Counted from the stretch's first letter, positions 35,794 through 44,925 are shown. The stretch is 64,000 nucleotides of DNA from Bacteroidota bacterium (GCA_024742495.1 JANSYJ010000002.1:372001-436000); one strand, 5' to 3'. Program-made: numbers and translations. Notes: generated by a model not told the origin, from the sequence alone.

Positions 35794-37296
35794 CTAGCTG
35801 TCAATCGTCTTTAATGTTTCTTTAATGCGCTCTAAGCTCGCTTTTTGGTAGTTCAGTTCTACCTTTTCTCCAATTTTAAATTCGCTTATGGCGATATAGG
35901 CTTCCCCCTTGATGTATTGCAAACCAAGGGCATAGGCGGCTTCACCTTTAGGGATGTCTTTAAAATAATAGGCGCCATTAGTGGTCCCATTTGGACTAAG
36001 AACGGAGTTTAAATCTTTGAAAACGATTTTCACATCGGTATGACCAGCAACATCTACTAAAATTTTTTGAGTCGTTAATTCCTCTTTAGGCAGATTGTAA
36101 AATGAATCAATATTTATCCAGTTTAAGTTCCCCATATTAAAGAGGTAGTAGCTGAGAGTTCCCCTGTTAATATTACCATTTGAAAAACCCTCCTCCATAG
36201 CGATACGATCGGCTTCTCTTAAGGCTTGCAACATATCTTCGGGTGAATCTAGCTGATCTTTTAGTTCGGGATTTAGTTTAATTAGGGCATTCTTTAACTG
36301 CTCTATATCAGTAACTTCATACTTTTGAAAATAGGCTTGTAAAAGACGGATGTCTCGGCTGTCGGCTGCCTTTTGAGGGATTTCCATACCAAGAAACTGT
36401 CGTATTCGGCAAAAGAAAAAAGGACAATAGGCATTTCCGAAACTGCAGCAGCCCATTTGAAAATCAGTAAACGGATTTAGAGAATTTGATCCATTCAACT
36501 TCCAATTTATAAAGTGAAGACTATCCTCAATTTGACCATAGAACAACTGGGGCATGTCAAGGTCTGCTTCCTTTGGTTTAAAGAAGCTGATGCTTTTAGT
36601 AGGAGCAATATCAAGTGAACGGTTTTGCTGTTGAGCTTCTAATTTGAACATGCCATCTGAAATCAGCATTTGGCCATCTGAAGAAGTGGTGAGTTTCTCC
36701 AATATCATATCCGACTTTTTTCGTGCTTCTTTTAGAATGATTTGGATTGGTTTATCACTGCGCGCTCCTTGAAAGGCCAGAGCAGGTATGTAAACTAAAG
36801 AACCTTGTTTGCTTATGAGCACCGTGTCTTTAGTATTGAATATCTTAAAAGTATCGGGCTGCATCGCTAATTGAGCAAGTAGATACTCGATCCCAGGACC
36901 CAAATCTTCCTTAGCTTTTAAGGTGAACTTGAGATCCACTCTGCGTAAGGCCGCATTATAGTCCGGAGATTCCTTTGCTGTGGTGCTGTTATTCTTAAAC
37001 TCAAAGAGGCTATCCGGGAATTGCTTGTTTAGAATCTTGTTTATGTTTTGCAATCGCTTTTCCCCTAAACTGAGGTTATGAGCATCGGAACCTGGTGCAT
37101 CAGCGTAAGCTACGAGGGAAATCGATTGGACATTTTCTGATGATAATTGATTTATAAAGCGCTTAAGCTTTTCGGTTTCCTGAGGATTGGCGGTACTCGA
37201 ATTGATATCGAAAAACACCGAGATCGAACTTGATTCTTGGGCAGAGGAAACAAAATTGCAGCATAGGAAAACTCCCAGAAGGTAATACTTGAGCAT
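35794..37296 (-). CDS. Secreted protein with N-terminal OmpA-like domain
   Basis: A 500-residue protein with a signal peptide (cleavage near VSS-AQE). Residues 22-130 resemble an OmpA-type peptidoglycan-binding fold placed unusually at the N-terminus: ISVFFDINSSTANPQETEKLKRF, AYADAPGSDAHNLSLGEKRLQNI, and YNAALRRVDLKF. A middle part includes MGCCSFGNAYCPFFFCR with clustered Cys, and QLDSPEDMLQALREADRIA looks helical. The C-terminal 100 residues have a VDVAGHTDVKIVFKDLNSVLSPNG region like a small beta-sandwich. Function is unknown; cell-envelope anchoring is likely. Confidence 0.7.
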   Translation of the reverse strand: MLKYYLLGVFLCCNFVSSAQESSSISVFFDINSSTANPQETEKLKRFINQLSSENVQSISLVAYADAPGSDAHNLSLGEKRLQNINKILNKQFPDSLFEFKNNSTTAKESPDYNAALRRVDLKFTLKAKEDLGPGIEYLLAQLAMQPDTFKIFNTKDTVLISKQGSLVYIPALAFQGARSDKPIQIILKEARKKSDMILEKLTTSSDGQMLISDGMFKLEAQQQNRSLDIAPTKSISFFKPKEADLDMPQLFYGQIEDSLHFINWKLNGSNSLNPFTDFQMGCCSFGNAYCPFFFCRIRQFLGMEIPQKAADSRDIRLLQAYFQKYEVTDIEQLKNALIKLNPELKDQLDSPEDMLQALREADRIAMEEGFSNGNINRGTLSYYLFNMGNLNWINIDSFYNLPKEELTTQKILVDVAGHTDVKIVFKDLNSVLSPNGTTNGAYYFKDIPKGEAAYALGLQYIKGEAYIAISEFKIGEKVELNYQKASLERIKETLKTIDS

Positions 37297-37418
37297 AGCT
37301 AAATTGGTTAGATGCTTTTTTAACGCATCTAAAAAATGAATTAGTATTCCTGAAGGTTTTAAAAGAGGGATATGCAGGAAATAGCGGCCTTCCTCAAAGA
37401 CTGCCCTTTAGACTAAAT

Positions 37419-38174
37419 TTAGATTAGCTTTTCCAGGGCATAATCGTAAATCTGGAGTTCCGAGAAATTCACCACTTTCAAATGCAACCAGCCGAGTTGA
37501 CCGGTTAAGCGGTTTTGAAATTGGATATACAGCTCTTTATTATTGGGGATTGGAAAGTTTTCGAAGCGGTAGTCACTTTGGTATTTAAAAGAATAGCCAG
37601 AGCTGAATTGACAAAATGGAGCCGATTGATTATCCCAGCCATAATCGGGATTGCTAGTCGGGTTGCCAGCAGCATCCCCAAAGGAAAAGGAGATGGCTTG
37701 CTTTACTATTTCGAAGCCAACTGCTTTGCTATTAGCGCAGCTGTAGTTGCTGGCCAAATTATAGGCGAAGGTGTCGTTGCCATTATAGCAATGGTAAATT
37801 GTATCGAAAAGTATTGGTCCCATTAAAAACTGGTAAAGACCAGTCCTTGAAATAATAGAGATTCCGCCAAATTCTAGATTTGCCGCTGGTACATTGCCAT
37901 AGCTCGCTTCGAAGCTAAAGTCTGCTATTTGATCCATATCTACATCCAGGGAATCGTAAATCTGTCGCGGACCACCGCTAGTGGCCGCACGTAAAATGCG
38001 AGTAGAATTAAAGGTGGTGACATTTACCGCGGCATTGTTGTGGCCAAATCGAAACTCTGTGCTATTGACATCGTAAGCAGGTTCTTCCTCATCTCGGCTA
38101 CAGCCGATAAATAGTAAAAGAACAAATAGGGCAGAGAAGAGGCTGAATTTAGGGTGAGAGGTGCTATTTATCAT
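37419..38174 (-). CDS. Lipoprotein of unknown function
   Basis: ATG at 38174 is chosen over one 30 bases upstream because it opens a standard lipoprotein signal with LLLFIGC as lipobox. The 251-residue product is beta-rich, with no domain I can name; DMDQIADFSFEASYG is acidic and might bind calcium. It is followed by no clear partner and sits alone between the OmpA-like and SPFH genes. Confidence 0.6.
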   Translation of the reverse strand: MINSTSHPKFSLFSALFVLLLFIGCSRDEEEPAYDVNSTEFRFGHNNAAVNVTTFNSTRILRAATSGGPRQIYDSLDVDMDQIADFSFEASYGNVPAANLEFGGISIISRTGLYQFLMGPILFDTIYHCYNGNDTFAYNLASNYSCANSKAVGFEIVKQAISFSFGDAAGNPTSNPDYGWDNQSAPFCQFSSGYSFKYQSDYRFENFPIPNNKELYIQFQNRLTGQLGWLHLKVVNFSELQIYDYALEKLI

Positions 38175-38234
38175 AGGTACAGAATTACCCAGCAAATTAA
38201 GCAATTGCTTCTAAGCGTAGTCCAGGGACTAAAC

Positions 38235-38267
38235 AAAAAAAAACCGCCTTCTCGAGGAAGACGGTTT
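38235..38267 (-). terminator. Rho-independent terminator of the SPFH gene
   Basis: Read on the minus strand: a hairpin with arms AAACCGTCTTCC and GAAGGCGGTTT (one mismatch), directly followed by nine T. It lies 23 bases after the stop of the SPFH-domain gene. Confidence 0.85.
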
Positions 38268-38290
38268 CCCGCAGAGTCAGGTGGATAACC

Positions 38291-39076
38291 TTATTGGATA
38301 TTTCCTTCTGAATCTACTAGCATTGGTAGAGATCCATCAGTAATTATAACCTTCGCATTTGAGGACTTTGCGAGCTCGATAAAGGCTTCTATAGATTTAA
38401 AGTTCAGTATCATGGGATTTAGGCCTTCGGCAATGATCAGTTGAGCATCTCGCACCCCTTCGGCTTCAATTTTCTTGCGCTGTGCTTCACGACGCTCACT
38501 TTGCAGTACAAACTCCATTCTTTGGGCTTCTTGCTCCGCGGATAGCTTGGCTTCAATAGCGCGGGCGAGACTGGCTGGCAATTGAATGCTTTTCATTAGA
38601 ACCGCTTCAATTAAAATTCCGCGGCCTTCTAAATTCTTCATCATTTGCTCCTTTATTGCCACTTCAATGGTAGAGCGCTCTCCGCTGTGCATGTCTTTTG
38701 CGAAAAATCGAGAAGTCACATCGGCAATGGCCGATCTAAAAACAGGTAGTATAACATTGCTTTCAAAGTCTTCTCCGATGGTCCGCAAGATGGTAGGGAC
38801 CTTATTGGGCATAATGCTGTAGAGGATGGAGATTTCTGATTTAATACTCAAACCTTCCTTAGAGGGAATGGTAATATTCACCTCTATATTATTGGTTTGA
38901 GTTGATACCTTTTTAATGGTAGTGAAAATTGGCACATAGCCTTTTAAACCACTGGTGTAAACATTATCACGGTACTTTCCAAGATTGCGTTTAACCCCAA
39001 CTTCTCCTTCACGAATTACCGTGCAGCTGCTGAGAAGAAATGTAAGCATGAGGCAGGAAGCGATAAGCTTTTTCAT
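38291..39076 (-). CDS. Prohibitin-like SPFH/Band 7 lipoprotein
   Basis: A 261-residue SPFH protein. Unlike most, it carries a lipoprotein signal (LLSSC18) instead of a plain membrane anchor. The Band 7 domain runs from EGEVGVKRNLGKY to about residue 175, with VSTQTNNIEVNITIPSKEGL and the RSAIADVTSRFFAKDM segment close to prohibitins. A helical coiled-coil follows (AKLSAEQEAQRMEFVLQSERREAQRKKIEAEG), for ring assembly. Prohibitin-like proteins organise membrane domains and attend membrane proteases. It is monocistronic with its own terminator. Confidence 0.9.
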   Translation of the reverse strand: MKKLIASCLMLTFLLSSCTVIREGEVGVKRNLGKYRDNVYTSGLKGYVPIFTTIKKVSTQTNNIEVNITIPSKEGLSIKSEISILYSIMPNKVPTILRTIGEDFESNVILPVFRSAIADVTSRFFAKDMHSGERSTIEVAIKEQMMKNLEGRGILIEAVLMKSIQLPASLARAIEAKLSAEQEAQRMEFVLQSERREAQRKKIEAEGVRDAQLIIAEGLNPMILNFKSIEAFIELAKSSNAKVIITDGSLPMLVDSEGNIQ

Positions 39077-39391
39077 AGTAATGGTGTTTTAAGAGTAATA
39101 TTTCAACAAGCAATAGTATTACTATTAACTAGGTTTGTTTAGCTATTGTTCGTGGGTGCAAGACTTTTTTTAGCAAAATTCATTTCCTGGCAATTAAGCC
39201 TTCATTTGGCCTTAGGTATATTTGATTGGAAACAGCAGAGCCAGGTCCTTAAAACGGATGGCCACAATGTAGAGTTCCTCTCTAAGGAAGCCCAGTGATG
39301 TGGGTCTAAGCATATTGGACTATAAAGAACAGGCTCGATTTAGGCTAGAACCGGATCACTGTTCTGGCTAAGCTAAAGTCAGATGATTGAT
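39077..39391. other. Intergenic region upstream of the SPFH gene
   Basis: No gene seen. AATAGT-ATT-ACTATT near 39105-39119 is a short inverted repeat in the likely promoter of the SPFH gene. TTAGGCTAGAAC and GTTCTGGCTAA at 39340-39371 pair through one bulge and a G-U pair around a 9-base loop, lying just past the stop of the NTF2-like gene on the minus strand; no T run follows, so it is only a possible terminator. Confidence 0.4.
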
Positions 39392-39895
39392 TTATTCCGA
39401 ATCTGGGAAGCTATCCTGCCAAGGGCTTTTAGCTTCAAAGGTCCAGAGGAGATTAAGGATTAACCATTCCCCTTCTTGTTTTACCAATTGGCAACTGTTA
39501 ATTCCTTGAGCTTCATCTCCATTGGCAGAGGCACCTTTAAAAGCTTGCCAGATGGTGGCAATGTCCTGCATTTGTCGTACCTCACTTTTTAGTTCCCATT
39601 CGCTAAAGCCTTCCTCATAACTGGCATCGGTAAGAAAAACCAAAAACTCATTTAAACTAACCAGCTCTAAATGTTGGTCGCCGGGATTTAAGACCGCAAT
39701 GGAAGCTTTCGGATGAAAGAGTTGTCGAATCGCTAGGGTATCCATTTTTTCTCCGGGCTCCAAAGAAATCTCATCCAGCAGCTTTTGCACCACCACTCTT
39801 ATTTCGGGATCTACTTCCCTTAGAGGGGCCTTTATTGGATTAAGGCCGCTGTAGATTACTAAAATTTGGAAAGTGCTTAGAAGGAATGGAATCAT
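39392..39895 (-). CDS. Exported NTF2/SnoaL-like protein
   Basis: A 167-residue protein with an N-terminal hydrophobic stretch (IPFLLSTFQILVIYSG). The middle KLLDEISLEPGEKMDTLAIRQLFHPKASIAVLNPG and the end SCQLVKQEGEWLILNLLWTFE follow the cone-shaped NTF2-like (DUF4440/SnoaL) pattern: an initial helix, a FHP-type motif, and C-terminal strands with W. Such proteins bind small ligands; no catalytic residues can be asserted. Confidence 0.6.
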   Translation of the reverse strand: MIPFLLSTFQILVIYSGLNPIKAPLREVDPEIRVVVQKLLDEISLEPGEKMDTLAIRQLFHPKASIAVLNPGDQHLELVSLNEFLVFLTDASYEEGFSEWELKSEVRQMQDIATIWQAFKGASANGDEAQGINSCQLVKQEGEWLILNLLWTFEAKSPWQDSFPDSE

Positions 39896-40280
39896 GGCTT
39901 GGGAAATATTGCTTTGACCAAGGTATCAAATTGGTAATTGCATGCTTAAAGAGCGAATCAAAAGCTTAATCTGAACAAGCGAGGTATAAGCGTTTTTGGA
40001 GCGCCTAGCCCGGAATTAGGAAAAGTCCATTCCTAAATGGAATATATTATTCAATTAATGAATATTAAGTTGTCTTTAAATTGAACTATTTGTTCTGAAT
40101 TGGGGCTTTTTAAAAGTGATGTAAAAAAAATTAAAAATATTCTCGTTAAAGTTAAGTTATTGAAAAAGAAAGGTTGAACCGCTTAGATTGTGGAAATATT
40201 CCTATCGCTTTTTATTTTTTATTGGTGATTAAATAGAAGGATTGCTAGGTTTGATAGCGTAAATAACCAAATTGATTATC
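39896..40280. other. AT-rich intergenic region
   Basis: The 385 bases between divergent genes are strongly AT-rich from about 40030 onward and hold no convincing reading frame. They contain the promoter listed at 40222-40253. I see no RNA structure that stands out. Confidence 0.4.
40222..40253 (+). promoter_or_regulatory. Bacteroidota-type promoter of the twelve-Cys lipoprotein gene
   Basis: TTG at 40222-40224 and a perfect TAGGTTTG (TAnnTTTG) at 40246-40253, separated by 21 bases, which is at the upper end of the usual spacing. Transcription would begin near 40260, about 20 bases before the ATG at 40281. Confidence 0.55.
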
Positions 40281-40964
40281 ATGAAAAAATTATTGCGTTT
40301 AGGCTTTATTTTAGCTTTTGTTTTAAGTATTGCAAGTTGCTCGAAGCAAGCAGCTGAAGAAATGAGTTCTGAGGTTCGACTGATGGAACAAGATAGCATG
40401 GAAGCACAAGCCAAGAAACCGAATGGGATTGAATGGATGCTCTATTGCGAAGGAGATTGTGTGGATTGCTCTGGGAAGGGAATAAATGTGAGGCCACAGG
40501 TTTACGAATGCCAATGCGAAGAGGACTGTGCTTTAAAGGTTGCCAGGGTACAAGTTGGTCCAAGTGCGGGAGGTGTGGAACATTCGGCCTTAGGGAAAAG
40601 GCAGGTGGATAGCTTAAGTGCGATCTACGGAACTTTTCAAGCACAATTGTCGGAAAGCCTAAGGGATCGATACGGATTGGACCACTACGCCGTTTATCAA
40701 ATCGCGGTTTATGCTACCACAAACTCTTATGCAGTTAAGTACTTTATTGATGACCTAAAGGGCAATAAGACTATTAGTTTGAGTTATTTAAAAGAGGGTC
40801 GCGATGCGCCGAGCTTTGAAGTTGATTGTAATGGCGACTGTATTAAGGCGAGTGCCAAATGCACCGAACGCGTCATTCTTGGCGATCCTATTCAAATGGA
40901 ATGTACCTGTGAAGGGGATTGCAAAATGGATGTTACGCAATCAACGGAATTGGGAGAACTTTAA
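40281..40964 (+). CDS. Lipoprotein with two six-cysteine repeats
   Basis: ATG at 40281 (a TTG nine bases earlier is in frame but weaker) opens a lipoprotein signal ending at SIASC20, giving 227 residues. Two homologous segments frame the protein: one around residues 55-90 and one around 180-220. Each has C-x2-DC, a further Cys, then E-C-x-C-E-x-DC, six Cys apiece. The spacing is the same in the last part (VYECQCEEDC and QMECTCEGDC). The middle is a mixed region with AVYQIAVYATTNSYAVKYF. I know no family with this pattern; metal binding or disulfide knots are both possible. A small secreted protein gene follows after 7 bases. Confidence 0.7.
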   Translation: MKKLLRLGFILAFVLSIASCSKQAAEEMSSEVRLMEQDSMEAQAKKPNGIEWMLYCEGDCVDCSGKGINVRPQVYECQCEEDCALKVARVQVGPSAGGVEHSALGKRQVDSLSAIYGTFQAQLSESLRDRYGLDHYAVYQIAVYATTNSYAVKYFIDDLKGNKTISLSYLKEGRDAPSFEVDCNGDCIKASAKCTERVILGDPIQMECTCEGDCKMDVTQSTELGEL

Positions 40965-40971
40965 ACCATAA

Positions 40972-41355
40972 ATGATGTCAGCTTTTAAAAAAATCCTACT
41001 CAGCTTTTTGCTAATTTCTTCAACTTACCTAAAAGCACAAGTGGCTATCGAGGTGGCAAAAGTAGATGGTCTTTATACCGTGTACCCGCTTGTGGAAAAG
41101 GGAAGTACGGTTGATCCCAGCCAATTTGATGGAGGCATCTATACCAGCAATATGCATCACCCCCAGGCTAAGGATTTTAAAGACCCTGTGTATATCGAGT
41201 TCCTTCTTAATCAAATTAGTTTATTTCAAGCTAAGGATGGATTTGAAGTCCTCTTTATAATTCCCGTGAATGAGGTGGAAACCACTGTGGTTTGTAATTA
41301 TAATGGTAAAAAAGGCTACTTAAAGCTAATCCGAATGACTGAGGCATTTGAATAA
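40972..41355 (+). CDS. Small secreted protein of unknown function
   Basis: A 127-residue protein with a signal peptide ending near LKA-QVA; ATG at 40972 or the next codon at 40975 can start it. No domain recognised. It begins 7 bases after the twelve-Cys lipoprotein gene and ends at a strong terminator, so the pair forms a two-gene operon and the products may act together. Confidence 0.65.
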   Translation: MMSAFKKILLSFLLISSTYLKAQVAIEVAKVDGLYTVYPLVEKGSTVDPSQFDGGIYTSNMHHPQAKDFKDPVYIEFLLNQISLFQAKDGFEVLFIIPVNEVETTVVCNYNGKKGYLKLIRMTEAFE

Positions 41356-41357
41356 GG

Positions 41358-41389
41358 GAAAGGTCCTTTCTGCGGAAGGGACCTTTTTT
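41358..41389. terminator. Bidirectional rho-independent terminator
   Basis: AAAGGTCCTTTC and GAAGGGACCTTT form a hairpin with one T-G pair and a 4-base TGCG loop, followed by a T run; an A-rich flank on the other side would serve the convergent TfoX-like gene, whose stop lies inside it at 41388. Confidence 0.85.
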
Positions 41390-41705
41390 AGCTTTTTCCA
41401 GAAACGTAGGCCAGCGCTTGTTTCGCTAATTCGGGCCAATCTTCTTTGTAGTCGGCTGGTACTTGCAGCCAATCTTTCATAGCGCGATTTTTCCCTGAAG
41501 GGTCCCATTTCTGACTGCCCGAATACTTTATAAGCAAAGGCGCTACTGCATCAAAACCTATTTTAAAAACCATCTCCTCTTTATAGAATGCCGCAAAGGC
41601 CTTGCTGCTGACTTTTAAACATGGTTTACCAAACATTTGCCCGGCGCTAACTTCCGCTTCTTCCGCTAAGGACTGACCAATATTGTCAAAGTCTGTTTTA
41701 CTCAT
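41388..41705 (-). CDS. TfoX/Sxy N-terminal domain-like protein
   Basis: A 105-residue cytoplasmic protein. MFGKPCLKVSSKAFAAFYKEEMVFKIG and the C-terminal WDPSGKNRAMKDWLQVPADY with a closing helix WPELAKQALAYV agree with TfoX_N-type stand-alone proteins common in Bacteroidota. Competence regulation, known for proteobacterial TfoX, should not be assumed. Its stop lies inside the shared terminator. Confidence 0.75.
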   Translation of the reverse strand: MSKTDFDNIGQSLAEEAEVSAGQMFGKPCLKVSSKAFAAFYKEEMVFKIGFDAVAPLLIKYSGSQKWDPSGKNRAMKDWLQVPADYKEDWPELAKQALAYVSGKS

Positions 41706-41741
41706 CGCTGAAAAGCTAGGGATTGGTTTAAAATTAGAAGG

Positions 41742-43682
41742 CTAATTTAATCGTTTCATTTTACTGTTAAGCTCCTGTAATTGAACGCTTAGCGCGTCCT
41801 TTTCAAAAGCATTAAGATCATATTCTTGATCCTCATAACCATCTTGATATTCATATAGCTTAACAAGCTCTACCAGTAGTTTGAAAAAATAGGCCTGACT
41901 TTGCTCCCGTCGATTTGGGTCGCTGATGGGCAATAGTTTACCATCTTTAGAATGGGGGAATTTCCCTAATATTTCCTGCGCTAAACTTTCGGCCATGTGG
42001 CGAGCCTGCAGCGGTTTTTGAGCGACATAATAGGTCTCAATAATTTTTAAGCTGAAATAATTTGGAGGGTATAATTGGGGCGGACTATTTTCATTTATAA
42101 GGTCAACTATTTTTAGAGCCTCTTCAAATCGGCCTTCTTTAGCGAGTGCCAAGCCTAGCCGGCCATATATATAAAGAAGGTTCATCACATAGCGGTAAAC
42201 ACTGCTATCTTGATGGCTTTCCTCATCCTTCAAGGTCTTAAGATTAAAGGCTTCACTGAGATTTTTAAAACAAACATCTATGGCAAGCTTGCCTACCTCC
42301 CCAGAGACGTTTGGTTTATGAAAATTAGGGCTTAATCTTAGCGCTAAACCCTCAGACTCTAAATAGTCCATTAACCAAAGAAAATCTTCATTTCTACTGC
42401 CTATGGAGTGAGCAAAATAAATGGGTCTCCTTTCCTTATTGCAACTAATGATATCAATGCAGATGAGATTACTTTGACTAAGTACACTGGTGTTAAGCTT
42501 CCATTGAAGGCTGTCTCGTTTATCACCTTCCACAATCGGAAGTACCAAATTTTGACTAGGGAAACTCATTACTTTAAATTCCCTGCCATCAATGCTCATA
42601 GAGCTTAGTTTTCTGGGGCTTTCCTTAGTGCGCCAGTCGATGAAATCCGAGGCAAGCATGGTTGGAAGCTGTGGATCTTGTCGGAAATAGGATACTTGCC
42701 AAACAGGATTTGTGAAATGGCTCGCCTTTAATTGACAAAGGAGTTTTTGATTCGGATCTTGTTTTAAAAGATAGTTGAAATAAAAAGGCGCATTGAGAAG
42801 GGATAGATTTATTACCGAAACATCTTTTCGGAAGCCTAAAACTTCCTGACAGTACCAGGCGGGATAGGTGTCATTGTCGCCATTGGTAAAGAGGATACCG
42901 TCTTTAGCAACCGATCGCAATAGGTTTTTACCAAAAGATAATAGGGCAGGGTTAAAATCGCATTGCTGTAGAAATTGATTGGCCAGGGAATTTTGACCGG
43001 CAAGTTTTGAGAGGAACCAAAAATTAGCGCAGCTGCCGCTTTGCTTGGTGCGGATATTTCCAACTAGGGTATGGAAGTTCGGATTGCGATCTTGAAGTTT
43101 TTGAAAAGAGGCCAGGCATAATTGGGCATTATGCTTAAAAGAGGCAAGCTCATCTGCATTTAATTGACCTCGCTTATTGAGCGACTTTCGGACTAGTTGG
43201 CTGGCCAGAGCATCATAAGCACGTCCCAGCAGGTACAGCAAACTATCATCTAGCGACTGCTCTTCAAATTCTTCAACCATATCGGCGGCCCAACCTGGAT
43301 AGCCATAGTAGATCCCTTTTTTTAGAAAACGATCCAAGCTTACTCGAAAAGTTTGCTTCACATTTACCTCGGTGGCTTTTGGGAAATCTAAATTGAGGTA
43401 TTTCCCCTTTTTTGCCGAGTAAAATAATTGTTCCTCTAAAACACTATCCGTGGTGAAGTAGGCTATTTTTAAAAGAGACCAGCCTTCTTTTTTACGCACT
43501 AGTTTATAGGCCCTGGCAGGATTATCGGGGCTATAGGTAGCATTTAGCTGATCTAGCACTTCTTGAGCCTTGGGCAGGGCCTCATGATAATCGTTATACT
43601 TTAAAATTTGACCATCAACTTCTCCTAAAGCGATGGAGCTGATTATCCAAACACTCAGTACTATTCGTTTTAAAGCCGTCAT
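41742..43682 (-). CDS. Exported protein related to the C-terminal part of DUF2723 proteins
   Basis: A 646-residue protein with a signal peptide (core VLSVWIISSIALG). The segment LLRSVAKDGILFTNGDNDTYPAWYCQEVLGFRKDVSVINLSLLNAPFYFNYLL is a clear match in style to the soluble C-terminal part of DUF2723 glycosyltransferase-like membrane proteins, but the membrane part is absent. TPR-like helices follow (LGLALAKEGRFEEALKIVDLI). Function unknown; the missing membrane domain makes a glycosyltransferase role unlikely. Confidence 0.7.
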   Translation of the reverse strand: MTALKRIVLSVWIISSIALGEVDGQILKYNDYHEALPKAQEVLDQLNATYSPDNPARAYKLVRKKEGWSLLKIAYFTTDSVLEEQLFYSAKKGKYLNLDFPKATEVNVKQTFRVSLDRFLKKGIYYGYPGWAADMVEEFEEQSLDDSLLYLLGRAYDALASQLVRKSLNKRGQLNADELASFKHNAQLCLASFQKLQDRNPNFHTLVGNIRTKQSGSCANFWFLSKLAGQNSLANQFLQQCDFNPALLSFGKNLLRSVAKDGILFTNGDNDTYPAWYCQEVLGFRKDVSVINLSLLNAPFYFNYLLKQDPNQKLLCQLKASHFTNPVWQVSYFRQDPQLPTMLASDFIDWRTKESPRKLSSMSIDGREFKVMSFPSQNLVLPIVEGDKRDSLQWKLNTSVLSQSNLICIDIISCNKERRPIYFAHSIGSRNEDFLWLMDYLESEGLALRLSPNFHKPNVSGEVGKLAIDVCFKNLSEAFNLKTLKDEESHQDSSVYRYVMNLLYIYGRLGLALAKEGRFEEALKIVDLINENSPPQLYPPNYFSLKIIETYYVAQKPLQARHMAESLAQEILGKFPHSKDGKLLPISDPNRREQSQAYFFKLLVELVKLYEYQDGYEDQEYDLNAFEKDALSVQLQELNSKMKRLN

Positions 43683-43767
43683 TTAGAGTAAGTTTTTAGT
43701 GTGAATTTGCCAATCGAAATTAGCATTTTTATTAAGGGTCCACTTTAAGGAAAATATGGGCTAAGCC

Positions 43768-44730
43768 TTAAAACCATTTGCCAGAAAGTTCCATGGCCGC
43801 CTCAGCGCTTCGATCCTTTGCTATAATTGCAGAGTCCGTCCGATCCTTAAGTGCAAATTCAATGGAAGCCTCTAAGGATTCATGCACCAGGCCCTTCATA
43901 CCTTCGAGGTTTGGAATGCGCATGGCTTGGGAGTCTTTCATGCTGGCGCAAATTTCCAACTGATGCCTTCTGGATTTAAATTCAAGTCTTAAATCTTCCG
44001 CATCGCCACTTCCCTTGAACTTCGATAAATGGTAAGTCGTAAAAAGATAATCCCTGTGATTCAGCTTTAGAATGACCGCATAAGCCAAAACGCTCTGCCC
44101 CAGTATTTGCACTGGCGCAATTGCCAAGGAAAGGCTGGTCTGCTGATTTGAGAATCGATTGCATTGCATCCAGATGTGTTTTTCGGGAAAAGATTTACCC
44201 CAATCTTTTTCGATATAGCCTAGGCCATCATCCAGCACAATAGTTTGATTCTTATATACTAGCTGTCCTTTAATGCTATTGCGCATACTTACTATGGCAT
44301 GGTAACAATTAAGCCCCGGCCAATAACCTAAAGGGCCCATAATATTGGGCTTTAGTATAGATTTTGGCCAGCGCTGGTGATTAACCAATACCAAGTTTCC
44401 CTTTAGCTCTGGAAGCTCCAGCTTGATGCCATCCATGGAAAATTGATTGGAGCCAATGCTTAAATTAAACTCGTTTTCAGATGCTTGGAACTCATCAAGC
44501 TTAAAAGCGTGGTAAACACTTTCGCCCCCGGGCTTGATAAGGTATTGGATAAAGGCTTCGCGCTCGCCCGTTTTGTTCATAGAGATTCCCGCAATTAAGG
44601 CCAGGGTGAAGGCTTGTTCAGGGCATTCTAATTTAAAATACCAACCTTCGAAAAAGGTCTTTTGCTTTTTCCTGCCATGGTAGCGTTCGGGATACCAGTT
44701 ATTTCGAAGGGCTTTATAGCGAAGGTCCAT
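43768..44730 (-). CDS. Tocopherol cyclase-like protein
   Basis: A 320-residue protein showing the tocopherol cyclase-like family marks: YHGRKKQKTFFEGWYFK near residue 18, GPLGYWPGLNCYHAIVSM near 152, and GLGYIEKDWGKSFPEKHIWMQCNRF near 190. Plant and cyanobacterial relatives cyclise quinols to chromanols, yet the family is widespread in bacteria that make no tocopherol, so the substrate (perhaps a lipid or menaquinol) is unknown. No signal peptide or membrane segment. It stands alone. Confidence 0.85.
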   Translation of the reverse strand: MDLRYKALRNNWYPERYHGRKKQKTFFEGWYFKLECPEQAFTLALIAGISMNKTGEREAFIQYLIKPGGESVYHAFKLDEFQASENEFNLSIGSNQFSMDGIKLELPELKGNLVLVNHQRWPKSILKPNIMGPLGYWPGLNCYHAIVSMRNSIKGQLVYKNQTIVLDDGLGYIEKDWGKSFPEKHIWMQCNRFSNQQTSLSLAIAPVQILGQSVLAYAVILKLNHRDYLFTTYHLSKFKGSGDAEDLRLEFKSRRHQLEICASMKDSQAMRIPNLEGMKGLVHESLEASIEFALKDRTDSAIIAKDRSAEAAMELSGKWF

Positions 44731-44925
44731 AAAGGATATAAGCGACTAGAGTGAGGATTGTTTTGGCTTTCGAAGCTAGCACATAATTTAATGCCTTGAT
44801 GCCCTTGGCTGGAGAAGCTTACATTAGTTAAGCTTTTATAGGCTTGAGGTCAAAAAAGGCTATGAGTGTCTAGTCCCTATTTATTGGCTCTAGAGCTTTC
44901 TAAGAGTAATATGGCGTGAAAGCAC

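Noticed and set aside
39340-39371. Rho-independent terminator of the NTF2-like gene
   Set aside because: The hairpin has a bulge and no T run on the minus strand; it is described only as part of the intergenic region.
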